From NCBI GenBank assembly GCA_023459495.1, contig JAEWTL010000018.1, positions 1 through 64,000 on the forward strand: a DNA stretch of 64,000 bases, in the 5' to 3' direction. Made by a program: the position numbers and the translations under genes. The notes under the pieces are model-generated. The model saw nothing but the letters and a program-made list of their open reading frames with translations. It did no database searches and had not been told where the DNA came from. The stretch's first letter is position 1, and each line of letters starts with the position of its first letter. The DNA comes from Bacillota bacterium. GTDB taxonomy: Bacteria > Bacillota > Clostridia > Christensenellales > SZUA-584. Shown piece by piece: positions 51,303 to 59,189 of this stretch.

Positions 51303-53326
51303 TGGCTATTGAGTCTGCGCTGCGGGATGAGCGGCTGCAGCTCTACCGCAGAATCATTTACATCTATTTTGGTCTCTTTTCGATGGCGCTCGCGGAGCGC
51401 TTTTCGATTAATATCGCTTACGGCGCGGCGCTTTACCTTTCACTCGCCGCGCTGCTGCGGATAGTGGATCTTGCGCAGCGCACGCCGCACGGCACGCGTA
51501 CAGTGAGGATACTGCAGCTGTCGGCGGTCGCTTTTTTTGTGCTTACCACCGCATATATCGTCATCCTCTATCCCCTCTTCAACCGAATTGGCAACGCGAT
51601 GTTCGCAGCAGCAATACTATTGCTGCCTTTTGTGGCACGCGGTGCGCAGACCACTCTGCTGAGGCGATTCTCCCATGCAGTTGGAGAACGGTTTCCGTTT
51701 ATCATCGTCATCGCCGCCGCACTGATTATTTCTGCGGCATCCGCGCTGCTTGCTTGGCCTGCCGGACAAAGCGCGATGATATTCGCCGGGTGCGGAATGC
51801 TTGCGGGGATAGCACTGGACGCACCGCGCATTCTGATCTTCCGCGATTACGGAGAGAACATCGATACGGATGCGCCGGACACCTCTGACGTACGCGCTAT
51901 CCGCAGCGTGCGGCTGTTCGATGGCATGACGATTACGTCGGGTGTAGCGCTCAACATCTTTGCTTTTACCTACATCCTGTTTTTAATGCTCTCTCGCATA
52001 CACGACGTATTCTGGGACTTTTTTATATCGTTTCTGATCGTAGCCGTTGTGGTAGTTGCAGTTTACTTCGCGGTGCGGCGTGCAAAGAGTTCCACATTGA
52101 TCGGGAAGATCGGCAAGAACGCTATATTTGTGTTGGGCACTGCCATCGCTATATTTGCTGCCTATGGGCTGCGCGACAGCTGGTTTGGTTCTGCATACGA
52201 CATCTCCATCCAGACGCTGGTGCTGCTGCTGGGATTGGTGCTGCAGATTGCAGGTACGCTCGGTCTGCAGGAGGACATGGTTCTGCTCGTGAGGTTGTAT
52301 CAAAAGGACGTCGACGCGGAGGCAATGATGCGGCGGACAAAGCATCTGGACATTTGGACTTCCGTACTCTCTGAGGCGGTATTGGTCACCGTGATGCTTG
52401 TATTGATCTCTTCTCCACTGTTTGCGCCGCTGACTGTTGAGGACTATCTCCCCTATGCCCCGGCCATCGGCAGCAGTGTCGCCGCGATTCCTACGGTGCT
52501 GCTGCTCGCCTCTCTGTGGCTCTCCATCCGTCAGCCGCTTACTGAAAAATACAGCCGCAGGCTCAAAGCGCTGGCCGGTATCCGCGCGCAGGGCAGCGAC
52601 AACCCCGCAATGGTCAAGCGCCTGCGCAACGTACTGGTGCAGAAATATAAAAAGCGCATCGGCGTGCACATCATCCGTGCACTGCTGCGGCCGGTAATGC
52701 GCCACACCGTGCGCGGCAAAGAGAATGTGAAGGACCTGCCCGGCATATTCGTATTCAACCATCGCGAGGTATACGGCCCCATCGCGGCGATCGTTTTCCT
52801 GCCGTACGACATCCGGCCCTGGATACTCTATCAGATGATTAACAAGGCGGAGATCACGGAGCACATGTACAGCGGTACGTTCAGCCGTATCAAATGGCTG
52901 CCTCCTGCACTTCGGCGGTGGATACCGAAGGCTTTAAGCCCGATCATCGTATGGGCGCTCGGCTCATTCGACCCCATTCCCGTATACCGTGGCGCGCAGA
53001 TGAACGTGGTTAAGACGTTCATGCTGTCCATCGAATGTCTCGCAGCGGGCGACAGTATATTGCTGTTCCCGGAGAACCCGGAGCATACCTACGGCAAAAA
53101 AGTGAGCGACTTCTACGAAGGCTTTGCTCATCTCGGCAGGCTGTACCATAAAAAAACGGGCAAACGGCTGACGTTCTACCCGGTTTATGCGAGCAGCAAG
53201 CGACGCGAGCTGCGCATCGGCGAAGGCGTGATGTATGATCCGGCAGGCGGTGACATGGAGCGTACCCGCATTGTGGAAACGCTTGAACAGCGCATGCGTG
53301 GGCTGGAAAGCGAAGACGAGAATTAA
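51302..53326 (+). CDS. Multi-spanning membrane protein with PlsC-type acyltransferase domain
   Basis: A 674-residue protein. Residues about 15-420 contain roughly ten to twelve membrane segments with no recognised family. Residues about 455-660 resemble 1-acyl-glycerol-3-phosphate acyltransferases: the catalytic region is FNHREVYGPI (NHRE in place of NHxxxxD), then IPVYRGAQ and FPENPEH in place of FPEG. The variant catalytic motif makes the substrate uncertain; lipid or surface-polymer acylation is possible. Its ATG overlaps the rho stop, so it is translationally coupled. Its stop overlaps that of the convergent yigZ gene by a few bases. Confidence 0.72.
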   Translation: MAIESALRDERLQLYRRIIYIYFGLFSMALAERFSINIAYGAALYLSLAALLRIVDLAQRTPHGTRTVRILQLSAVAFFVLTTAYIVILYPLFNRIGNAMFAAAILLLPFVARGAQTTLLRRFSHAVGERFPFIIVIAAALIISAASALLAWPAGQSAMIFAGCGMLAGIALDAPRILIFRDYGENIDTDAPDTSDVRAIRSVRLFDGMTITSGVALNIFAFTYILFLMLSRIHDVFWDFFISFLIVAVVVVAVYFAVRRAKSSTLIGKIGKNAIFVLGTAIAIFAAYGLRDSWFGSAYDISIQTLVLLLGLVLQIAGTLGLQEDMVLLVRLYQKDVDAEAMMRRTKHLDIWTSVLSEAVLVTVMLVLISSPLFAPLTVEDYLPYAPAIGSSVAAIPTVLLLASLWLSIRQPLTEKYSRRLKALAGIRAQGSDNPAMVKRLRNVLVQKYKKRIGVHIIRALLRPVMRHTVRGKENVKDLPGIFVFNHREVYGPIAAIVFLPYDIRPWILYQMINKAEITEHMYSGTFSRIKWLPPALRRWIPKALSPIIVWALGSFDPIPVYRGAQMNVVKTFMLSIECLAAGDSILLFPENPEHTYGKKVSDFYEGFAHLGRLYHKKTGKRLTFYPVYASSKRRELRIGEGVMYDPAGGDMERTRIVETLEQRMRGLESEDEN

Positions 53327-53937
53327 ATATCGATTTCAACGACCCGCGTGCCGAGCGGCACAGGTGTCGTTCTCCCCTGCGTCAGGTTGGTGACATTCTG
53401 GGTGAACTTCTCTTCATCGTCCGGAAATACGCTGAAGTCGGCTGTTACCGCATCCGCATACTGCACCTCAATCGGCACAAAGCCTGTTGCAGCAAGCGCT
53501 TTTTCTGCACGTGCCCATGTTGAAAAATCGAAACGGCATTGAAAGACGCTGCACGTTACGCACCGGATTCGCTGCGCAGCAGCCAGTGTGCCCGCTGCGC
53601 TCTGTGTATAGGCGCGTACGAGGCCGCCTGCGCCGAGGAGTGTGCCGCCGAAATAGCGTGTGCTGACCACGACTATGTCGGTCAGACCGGACTTCTTCAG
53701 CACTTCAAACATCGGTACGCCCGCTGTGCCCTGTGGCTCCCCATCGTCCGAATACCGCATAACGCCATTTTCAAGGACATACGCGAAACAATGATGTCGC
53801 GCGTCATAATGCTGCTTCCTGCGCTGCTCCAGCACATGCTGCGCAGCCTCCTCACTGTCCACGCGGACCGCGAGTCCCAGAAAGCGTGACTTTTTGATGA
53901 TAATCTCCGTTTCGACGGAGGCTTTAATTGTGATCAT
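53323..53937 (-). CDS. YigZ/IMPACT family protein
   Basis: A 204-residue protein of the YigZ/IMPACT family. The signature YSDDGEPQGTAGVPMFEVL and STRYFGGTLLGAGGLVRAY are unmistakable; the N-terminal half is the UPF0029 domain and the C-terminal half a DUF1949-like ferredoxin fold. The family is linked to translation control but has no settled bacterial function. The start at MITIKA gives normal length; it overlaps the GNAT gene end by 14 bases and has only a weak site (CAGG). Third in tyrS-GNAT-yigZ. Confidence 0.88.
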   Translation of the reverse strand: MITIKASVETEIIIKKSRFLGLAVRVDSEEAAQHVLEQRRKQHYDARHHCFAYVLENGVMRYSDDGEPQGTAGVPMFEVLKKSGLTDIVVVSTRYFGGTLLGAGGLVRAYTQSAAGTLAAAQRIRCVTCSVFQCRFDFSTWARAEKALAATGFVPIEVQYADAVTADFSVFPDDEEKFTQNVTNLTQGRTTPVPLGTRVVEIDI

Positions 53938-54370
53938 GATCGGCCTGATATCGCATGATGGTCGCTCTGGGAGTAAAACCGAGCGACTGCCAAAACGCTT
54001 TACCGCGCTCGTTCCACACAAACACGTCTAGGTCAAGCTTACTCGTGCCAAGCGTTTTCAGCAACGCATGGAAAGCTTCCGTGCCGTAGCCATGCCGCCT
54101 GGCATCGCGGCAAATGTAGAAGTAGTGAAGGTAAAACGGGCTGCGGCGCACGTTCACCATCGCGTAACCGACGACTCGCCCCTCTGCCTGAAACGTATAT
54201 GCAACTTCGCCGGAGCTTAACAGTGCTGATATGTTGTCGCACAGCACTGCTTCCGTCGGATGAACATCGTTCGCCTCATCCTCTGTCAATTCAGCACACA
54301 GCTTTGCAAGCAGCTTCACATCGTCGCAGGGGAACAGCGCAATACGCCCAAGCGGCTCGTTGATATCCAT
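53924..54370 (-). CDS. GNAT-family N-acetyltransferase
   Basis: A 148-residue acetyltransferase. HYFYICRDARRHGYGTEAFH contains the acetyl-CoA pyrophosphate loop R-x-x-G-x-G (near 92-97), and NERGKAFWQSLGF is the usual fourth motif. Substrate unknown. GGAAG precedes the ATG. It starts 19 bases after tyrS. Confidence 0.85.
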   Translation of the reverse strand: MDINEPLGRIALFPCDDVKLLAKLCAELTEDEANDVHPTEAVLCDNISALLSSGEVAYTFQAEGRVVGYAMVNVRRSPFYLHYFYICRDARRHGYGTEAFHALLKTLGTSKLDLDVFVWNERGKAFWQSLGFTPRATIMRYQADHDHN

Positions 54371-54389
54371 TGTCCGCTTCCGCCCGGCA

Positions 54390-55604
54390 CTATTTCAGCA
54401 CCACGCGGTGATAAATCTTCTTGCCTTTCTTGATGAGCAGCTGTCCATCCTCAAAAAGCGCTTCCGTTACAGGCATGAATTCTTCCTCTGCCTTGTTCCC
54501 GTTGACAGCGATACCGCCCTGCGCGATCAGGCGGCGTCCTTCCCCGCGCGAAGCGGTGAGGCCGCACTGCTGCAGCAGGTCGATCAGCAGCATATCGCCT
54601 ACGCCTTCAATCTCGGTGGTGGGGATGGAGCCTTCCTCTGCCCCGCCCTGGAACAGCGCTTCTGCAGCGGCTTTGGCTTTATCGGCTTCCTCCTGCCCGT
54701 GCACCTGCTTCGTCACCTCGTAGGCCAGCACCACCTTTGCATCGTTTATGCGCTGGTCAGCGAAGCTGCAGAGGCGGTTTACCTCGTCTATGGGGATAAA
54801 GGTCAGCAGCGAGAGGCAGGTTTTCACGTCGCTGTCCGCCACGTTGCGCCAGTATTGATAAAAATCATACGGGGAGGTTTTCTCCGCATTGAGCCATACT
54901 GCGCCCTTTTCGGTCTTGCCCATCTTGCGCCCGTCACTCGTCAGCAGCAGGGAGAATGTCATGCCATAGGCTTCCTTCTGCTCCTTACGGCGGATCAGGT
55001 CCGCGCCTGCGAGAATGTTGGACCACTGGTCGTCGCCGCCGAGCTGAAGCTTGCAGCCCTGCTCACGGTTAAGCACAAGAAAGTCGTACGACTGCATCAG
55101 CATATAGTTGAACTCAAGGAAAGTTAAACCCTTCTCCATGCGGTTTTTGTAGCATTCTGCGGTCAGCATGCGATTTACGGAAAAATGAACCCCGATATCG
55201 CGCAGGAATTCCACATAGTTGAGCGCCAGGAGCCAGTCCGCGTTGTTGATCATGAGCGCTTTGCCTTCGCCGAAATCGAGGAAACGGCTGATCTGCTTTT
55301 TAAACGCTTCGGCGTTTGCCTGAATATCGTCCTTGGATAGCATCTTACGCAGGTCGGATTTGCCAGAAGGATCGCCCACCATCGTGGTTCCCCCACCGAT
55401 GAGCGCGATGGGCCGGTGCCCTGCCCGCTGCATATGCGCCATCGCCATCAGCTGTACATAATGACCGACGTGCAGGCTGTCCGCCGTTGGATCAAAGCCA
55501 ATATAAAATGTGACCGGTTCTTTTCCCAGCAGCTCGCGCAAGCCTTCATGCGTTACCTGCCGGATAAAGCCCCTTTCACTTAATACATCAAATACATTCT
55601 TCAT
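54390..55604 (-). CDS. tyrS: Tyrosyl-tRNA synthetase
   Basis: A 404-residue class I synthetase charging tRNA-Tyr. FDPTADSLHVGHYVQ contains the HIGH-type motif, QLGGDDQWSNILAG the tyrosine/ATP site and KMGKTEKG the KMSKS-type motif; the C-terminal 65 residues are an S4 RNA-binding domain (LLQQCGLTASRGEGRRLI). GGGGGA precedes the ATG. The predicted promoter leaves only about 20 bases of leader, so T-box control is not apparent. Confidence 0.95.
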   Translation of the reverse strand: MKNVFDVLSERGFIRQVTHEGLRELLGKEPVTFYIGFDPTADSLHVGHYVQLMAMAHMQRAGHRPIALIGGGTTMVGDPSGKSDLRKMLSKDDIQANAEAFKKQISRFLDFGEGKALMINNADWLLALNYVEFLRDIGVHFSVNRMLTAECYKNRMEKGLTFLEFNYMLMQSYDFLVLNREQGCKLQLGGDDQWSNILAGADLIRRKEQKEAYGMTFSLLLTSDGRKMGKTEKGAVWLNAEKTSPYDFYQYWRNVADSDVKTCLSLLTFIPIDEVNRLCSFADQRINDAKVVLAYEVTKQVHGQEEADKAKAAAEALFQGGAEEGSIPTTEIEGVGDMLLIDLLQQCGLTASRGEGRRLIAQGGIAVNGNKAEEEFMPVTEALFEDGQLLIKKGKKIYHRVVLK

Positions 55605-55630
55605 TTTCCGTCCCCCTTATTCTTCAAGTA

Positions 55631-55659
55631 TTATAGCTATAAAAGCCGGTTATGGCAAA
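55631..55659 (-). promoter_or_regulatory. Promoter of tyrS operon
   Basis: On the minus strand TTGCCA (55659-55654) and a perfect TATAAT (55636-55631) are 17 bases apart, close to the tyrS start. Confidence 0.8.
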
Positions 55660-55695
55660 TGGGTTTTGCACCGGTGTGCGAAGTTTGGAGTGGTA

Positions 55696-55724
55696 TAGAC
55701 AAATTCATCTTAATTTGATATAAT
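55696..55724 (+). promoter_or_regulatory. Promoter of spoVG
   Basis: TAGACA and a perfect TATAAT are 17 bases apart. The leader to spoVG would be about 215 bases. A second TATAAT at 55735 lacks a well-spaced -35. Confidence 0.6.
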
Positions 55725-55882
55725 AAACCGAATATATAATTGGTGTCTGTTCCTTTGTTTGTTATACATCTTTCATCTTCTGCTTGCGTGCAAAGGGATC
55801 TGTGTGTTTGTATTTATCTGGATGACTGTCGTTTTTTAACCTTTTTAGGTGTATTTATTCTATTTGAAGAACAAAAAGAAGG

Positions 55883-55926
55883 AAATTTCGATGTCCGTAT
55901 CGAAATTTAATAGTGCATATCAGTAA
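55883..55926 (+). promoter_or_regulatory. Palindrome and 11-codon ORF in the spoVG leader
   Basis: AAATTTCGAT and ATCGAAATTT are perfect ten-base arms around a six-base loop (55883-55908). A short ORF (MSVSKFNSAYQ, 55891-55926) starts inside the left arm, has AGAAGGA upstream, and stops nine bases before the spoVG ribosome binding site. Either an operator in DNA or a hairpin limiting initiation of a leader ORF fits. Confidence 0.5.
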
Positions 55927-55947
55927 TGAACTTCAAGGAGGTTATGT

Positions 55948-56232
55948 ATGGATATCACGGACATTCGTATAAGGAGAATCGATACGATGGGCAAGCTTAA
56001 GGCTGTGGTGTCTGTGACTTTCGATGATATGTTTGCGATCCACGATATGAAAATCATTGAAGGACAAAACGGCTACTTTATTGCGATGCCTTCGAGGAGA
56101 ACGCCCAACGGCGAATACAAGGATATCGCACACCCCATCAACTCTGCGGCAAGATCGCTGATTCAGTCGGCCATATTGGAGAAGTTCGAAAGCCTTCCCG
56201 AAGACGAAGGGTACGCATCCTTCCCGATGTAG
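55948..56232 (+). CDS. spoVG: SpoVG family protein
   Basis: A 94-residue SpoVG protein, a small nucleic-acid-binding regulator of sporulation and cell-envelope genes. It starts MDITDIRIRRI and contains IIEGQNGYFIAMPSRRTPNG (47-66) and YKDIAHPIN, the family core. AAGGAGG precedes the ATG. Monocistronic with a strong terminator. Confidence 0.96.
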   Translation: MDITDIRIRRIDTMGKLKAVVSVTFDDMFAIHDMKIIEGQNGYFIAMPSRRTPNGEYKDIAHPINSAARSLIQSAILEKFESLPEDEGYASFPM

Positions 56233-56291
56233 CCTCTGTCCGCATTATCGGCAGACCTGCAACAACAGCTGCGCTTTTTGAAGTCAATAGA

Positions 56292-56320
56292 AAAGCCCGC
56301 GGCAGCGGGCTTTCTTTGTA
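56292..56320. terminator. Bidirectional terminator between spoVG and the PIN/TRAM gene
   Basis: AAAGCCCGC and GCGGGCTTT are perfect arms with a four-base loop; T-rich bases follow on the plus strand and TTTTC on the minus strand. The two genes converge here. Confidence 0.85.
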
Positions 56321-56345
56321 CACTTTATTCTTTTAGCGTTATTCT

Positions 56346-57422
56346 TTATTTAACCCTTGCAAATATCATACGCCCGGCCGATGTCTGAAGCACACTGGTG
56401 ACCACCACCGGTATCAGGCGTCCCATTTCTCTTTGTCCGTCCTCCACAACTACCATTGTGCCATCATCCAGATAAGCAACGCCCTGTCCCGGCTCTTTGC
56501 CATCCTTTACGATCGTCACCTTCATCTCTTCACCCGGCAGCATTACAGGCTTAACCGCGTTGGCAAGCTCATTGATGTTGAGCACGCGTACGTTCTTGAC
56601 CGCTGCTACCTTATTCAGGTTGTAATCGTTGGTCACCACCACAGCGTCCATGTCCTTGGCCAGCGTCAGCAGCTTGGCATCCACATCCGCTCCCTCTATG
56701 TCCGCGTGGACCACCTTGACGGGCATCTTAAGCTCGTTCTGAATACGGCCAAGCACATCAAGGCCACGGCGTCCCCGGTTGCGCTTCAAGTCGTCTGCGC
56801 TGTCCGCGATATGCCTGAGTTCATCCAGCACAAATTCGGGAATCACCAGCGCGCCTTCAATGATTCCGCTGTTGCAGATGTCGAAAATGCGCCCATCGAT
56901 GATGACGCTTGTATCAAGCACTTTAGGCCTTGCGGCATTATCGTCCTTAGCTTTCTCTTCTCGGTGGCGCCTGAAAAAGTCGCCAAACTCCGGCTTGTGC
57001 CTCACAAATATTGATATGCCAAGATACACACAGACGATATAGGCTACCACGTTGATAGCGCCCGCAAGCCATGCGATGGGAATGCTGTTAAACAGGTTGG
57101 ATAGCAGGAACGCCACCAGCAGGCCGAGGATCAGCCCGACCACTGCCGGCATGATAACTCCGGAAGGAAGCCTCGCGATTCTCTTATCTGCCTTGCCCAC
57201 CGACTTGAAGATGAGCTCAACAATCGGCTTGGACAAGAACAAGAAAATAACGCCCGAAGCAATACCGGACGTCACAAAAATCACCAGATTAACCCACGGT
57301 TCAAGCAGTGCGTGCGGGCCTCCGCCGACCTGCGCCAAAACTTCAAACACCAAAATGACGATGCCCGGCCCCACAAACAGGCCCATCAGCGTAATCAACA
57401 ACCGAGCAATATTCTTCGCCAT
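56346..57422 (-). CDS. PIN/TRAM-domain membrane protein, YacL type
   Basis: A 358-residue protein. Four membrane segments occupy about 1-145, then a PIN ribonuclease-like domain opens with VLDTSVIIDGRIFDIC (acidic active-site residues), includes ELRHIADSADDLKRNRGRRG and closes with VVVTNDYNLNKVA; the C-terminal 70 residues are a TRAM RNA-binding domain. This order matches B. subtilis YacL. GAGGTG precedes the ATG at MAKNIAR. It follows carD-like gene by 66 bases, the same pairing seen in many Firmicutes. Confidence 0.9.
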   Translation of the reverse strand: MAKNIARLLITLMGLFVGPGIVILVFEVLAQVGGGPHALLEPWVNLVIFVTSGIASGVIFLFLSKPIVELIFKSVGKADKRIARLPSGVIMPAVVGLILGLLVAFLLSNLFNSIPIAWLAGAINVVAYIVCVYLGISIFVRHKPEFGDFFRRHREEKAKDDNAARPKVLDTSVIIDGRIFDICNSGIIEGALVIPEFVLDELRHIADSADDLKRNRGRRGLDVLGRIQNELKMPVKVVHADIEGADVDAKLLTLAKDMDAVVVTNDYNLNKVAAVKNVRVLNINELANAVKPVMLPGEEMKVTIVKDGKEPGQGVAYLDDGTMVVVEDGQREMGRLIPVVVTSVLQTSAGRMIFARVK

Positions 57423-57488
57423 ATTCACCTCATCGATTTGCTTCGCCGGCACTGATGCGTGTGCTGGCAGGAAAATTCTCTGGAGCGT

Positions 57489-57965
57489 TTATCCCCGTCG
57501 GGTGATTTTTCTGCGGACTTCGTCGTCCAACTGATCGCTGGCCAGCGCCAGTTCGGACACAAGTATCTGCAGGGAAGTACCAAGCATTTTTTTCTCACTC
57601 GATGACAGGCTGCGCTTTTCTTCACGCTTCAAAAGGCTTTTAATTACGGTAGCGATCTCGAATACATCGCCGGATTTCATCTTTTCGAGGTTATCACGGT
57701 TGCGCCGGTTCCAGTTGGTGCTCTCCTCCACGTCTTCAAGCGACTTAAAGGTATCCATCACGCGGCTGCATTCTTCAAGTGAAATGATGTTGCGAAGCCC
57801 CGCCTGCTGCGCGGTCTCCACCGGAACATGCACCTTAATATCACCATCTGAAAACTTTAGTATATAATAACTCTTTTTTTCATCGAGAAAGAGCTTTTCT
57901 TCTACCGCTTCGATGATTCCGGCTCCGTGCATGGGATATGCGATTTTGTCACCCGCCTTAAACAT
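57489..57965 (-). CDS. CarD-family transcriptional regulator
   Basis: A 158-residue protein with an N-terminal CarD/TRCF RNA-polymerase-interacting domain (FKAGDKIAYPMHGAGIIEAV, 2-21, and VHVPVETAQQAGLR) and a helical C-terminal domain with NWNRRNRDNLEKMKSGD, which contacts the promoter upstream edge in CarD homologs. CAGGAGG precedes the ATG. It has its own strong promoter and lies before the PIN/TRAM gene. Confidence 0.93.
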   Translation of the reverse strand: MFKAGDKIAYPMHGAGIIEAVEEKLFLDEKKSYYILKFSDGDIKVHVPVETAQQAGLRNIISLEECSRVMDTFKSLEDVEESTNWNRRNRDNLEKMKSGDVFEIATVIKSLLKREEKRSLSSSEKKMLGTSLQILVSELALASDQLDDEVRRKITRRG

Positions 57966-57990
57966 CGGCGTCCTCCTGTCTGATATTACT

Positions 57991-58019
57991 ATGATATAGC
58001 AGACGCGTGCCTTTGTCAA
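57991..58019 (-). promoter_or_regulatory. Promoter of the carD-PIN/TRAM operon
   Basis: On the minus strand a perfect TTGACA (58019-58014) and TATCAT (57996-57991) are 17 bases apart. Confidence 0.8.
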
Positions 58020-58121
58020 ACCGTGCCCGTCCCGTTAAGTTTACTTAAAATGCAGAAAAATCTTCACAGCGCTTAAATAACGCGCATAAACTGTATCAAA
58101 TTTCTGCTGAGGAGCTTAACA

Positions 58122-58562
58122 ATGGAACATACAGTAAATGGCGCAGCTGCGTCCGTTCGGGGAAACAGTCTCGCACCGGAGCTGACCGGCATCGTCCGAT
58201 TTTACGATACGCCTGCAGGAGTTCGCGTGGACGCGCACATCAAGGGGCTGCCCAAGAACGCGACGGGCTTTTATGGATTTCATCTTCATGAGTTAGGCGA
58301 GTGTCTGCCTCCGGATTTTGCGTCCGCCAAAGGACATTACAATCCAACTGATGCTGGGCATCCGCTGCACGCAGGGGACTTTCCCATGCTGCTGGCTACC
58401 GATGCCATGGAAGCCTGGCTCGCGTTTGTCACCACACGCTTTACCGTGCGGGATATCATCGGCCGCAGCGTGGTCATTCATATGAACCGTGACGACTACA
58501 CCTCGCAGCCCGCAGGCGACTCCGGTCCGCGCATCGGCTGCGGCGTGATAAGAGCGATGTAA
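58122..58562 (+). CDS. Cu/Zn superoxide dismutase-like protein
   Basis: A 146-residue protein of the Cu/Zn SOD superfamily. GFHLHELGEC (metal-binding HLH and a disulfide cysteine), KGHYNP, HAGDFP, VVIHMNRDDYTSQPAGDSG and RIGCGVI occur in family order, so the copper and zinc ligands look intact. It lacks the signal peptide usual for bacterial SodC, so it would be cytosolic or leave by another route; short leaderless forms exist in Clostridia. GAGGAG precedes the ATG. Activity as a dismutase is likely but not certain. Confidence 0.82.
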   Translation: MEHTVNGAAASVRGNSLAPELTGIVRFYDTPAGVRVDAHIKGLPKNATGFYGFHLHELGECLPPDFASAKGHYNPTDAGHPLHAGDFPMLLATDAMEAWLAFVTTRFTVRDIIGRSVVIHMNRDDYTSQPAGDSGPRIGCGVIRAM

Positions 58563-58696
58563 CTACAGCCCCCCTGTTTACGCAGGCTGTAAGCTTTGGG
58601 CATCTTGTCGTTCTTGCCTCCAGCTTTAGCTGCATTCTTGACAAAATTGGACAAGTTGTTTCCGTTTTGTTTACACCCTTTTACAAACTTGTAGGA

Positions 58697-58724
58697 TTCA
58701 CTTCAGAGCTAAATATGGTACAAT
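58697..58724 (+). promoter_or_regulatory. Promoter of the FHA-ftsW-PBP-uvrC unit
   Basis: TTCACT and TACAAT are 16 bases apart, 18 bases before the FHA gene. Confidence 0.5.
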
Positions 58725-58742
58725 GACCCTTGAGGTGATGAT

Positions 58743-59189
58743 ATGAACCCCGTGTACGAAGCGGCGTCCCTCGCGATGAGATACTGGTTTTTCATCGTGG
58801 GTGCCATCGTACTGCTCGGTGTAACGAGCATCTCTATAAAAGAATATCGCGACAAGCGTTATGTGATGGGCGTTGCCAAAAGCAGCATCGGCTATGTCAC
58901 CGTGGTGGCCGGTCCGGAGGAGATTCGCGGCTCGAGGCTGCAGTTGATGACGCAGAACACCATTGGCCGCTCCCGGCGGGCGGACGTCGTACTTGCAGAC
59001 CGCAGTGTGGAAAAAGCGCATGCGCAGATTTATCTTGCGGAAGACGACGGCGTGTATCTGACTCGGCTTGGTTCGGGCGAAGTCACAGTCAACGGCGCGC
59101 GCGTGAACGAATATACTTCGCTGAAAACCGGGGATATCGTTTGCTTCGGCAATATTGTCGTACGCGTTTATTTGAAGGAGGTGGCGTGA
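58743..59189 (+). CDS. Membrane-anchored FHA-domain protein
   Basis: A 148-residue protein with one membrane segment (about 14-33) and a cytoplasmic forkhead-associated domain: NTIGRSRRADVVLADRSVEKAH (71-92, phosphothreonine-binding) and VTVNGARVNEY. It lies directly before an FtsW/RodA gene and a PBP, as FhaB does in Actinobacteria, and probably recruits phosphorylated partners to the wall synthesis machinery. No Ser/Thr kinase is in this window. GAGGTG precedes the ATG. Its stop overlaps the next start. Confidence 0.87.
   Translation: MNPVYEAASLAMRYWFFIVGAIVLLGVTSISIKEYRDKRYVMGVAKSSIGYVTVVAGPEEIRGSRLQLMTQNTIGRSRRADVVLADRSVEKAHAQIYLAEDDGVYLTRLGSGEVTVNGARVNEYTSLKTGDIVCFGNIVVRVYLKEVA

Noticed and set aside
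55605..55660. T-box leader for tyrS
   Set aside because: The best promoter leaves only about 20 bases before the ribosome binding site, with no T-box sequence or terminator.
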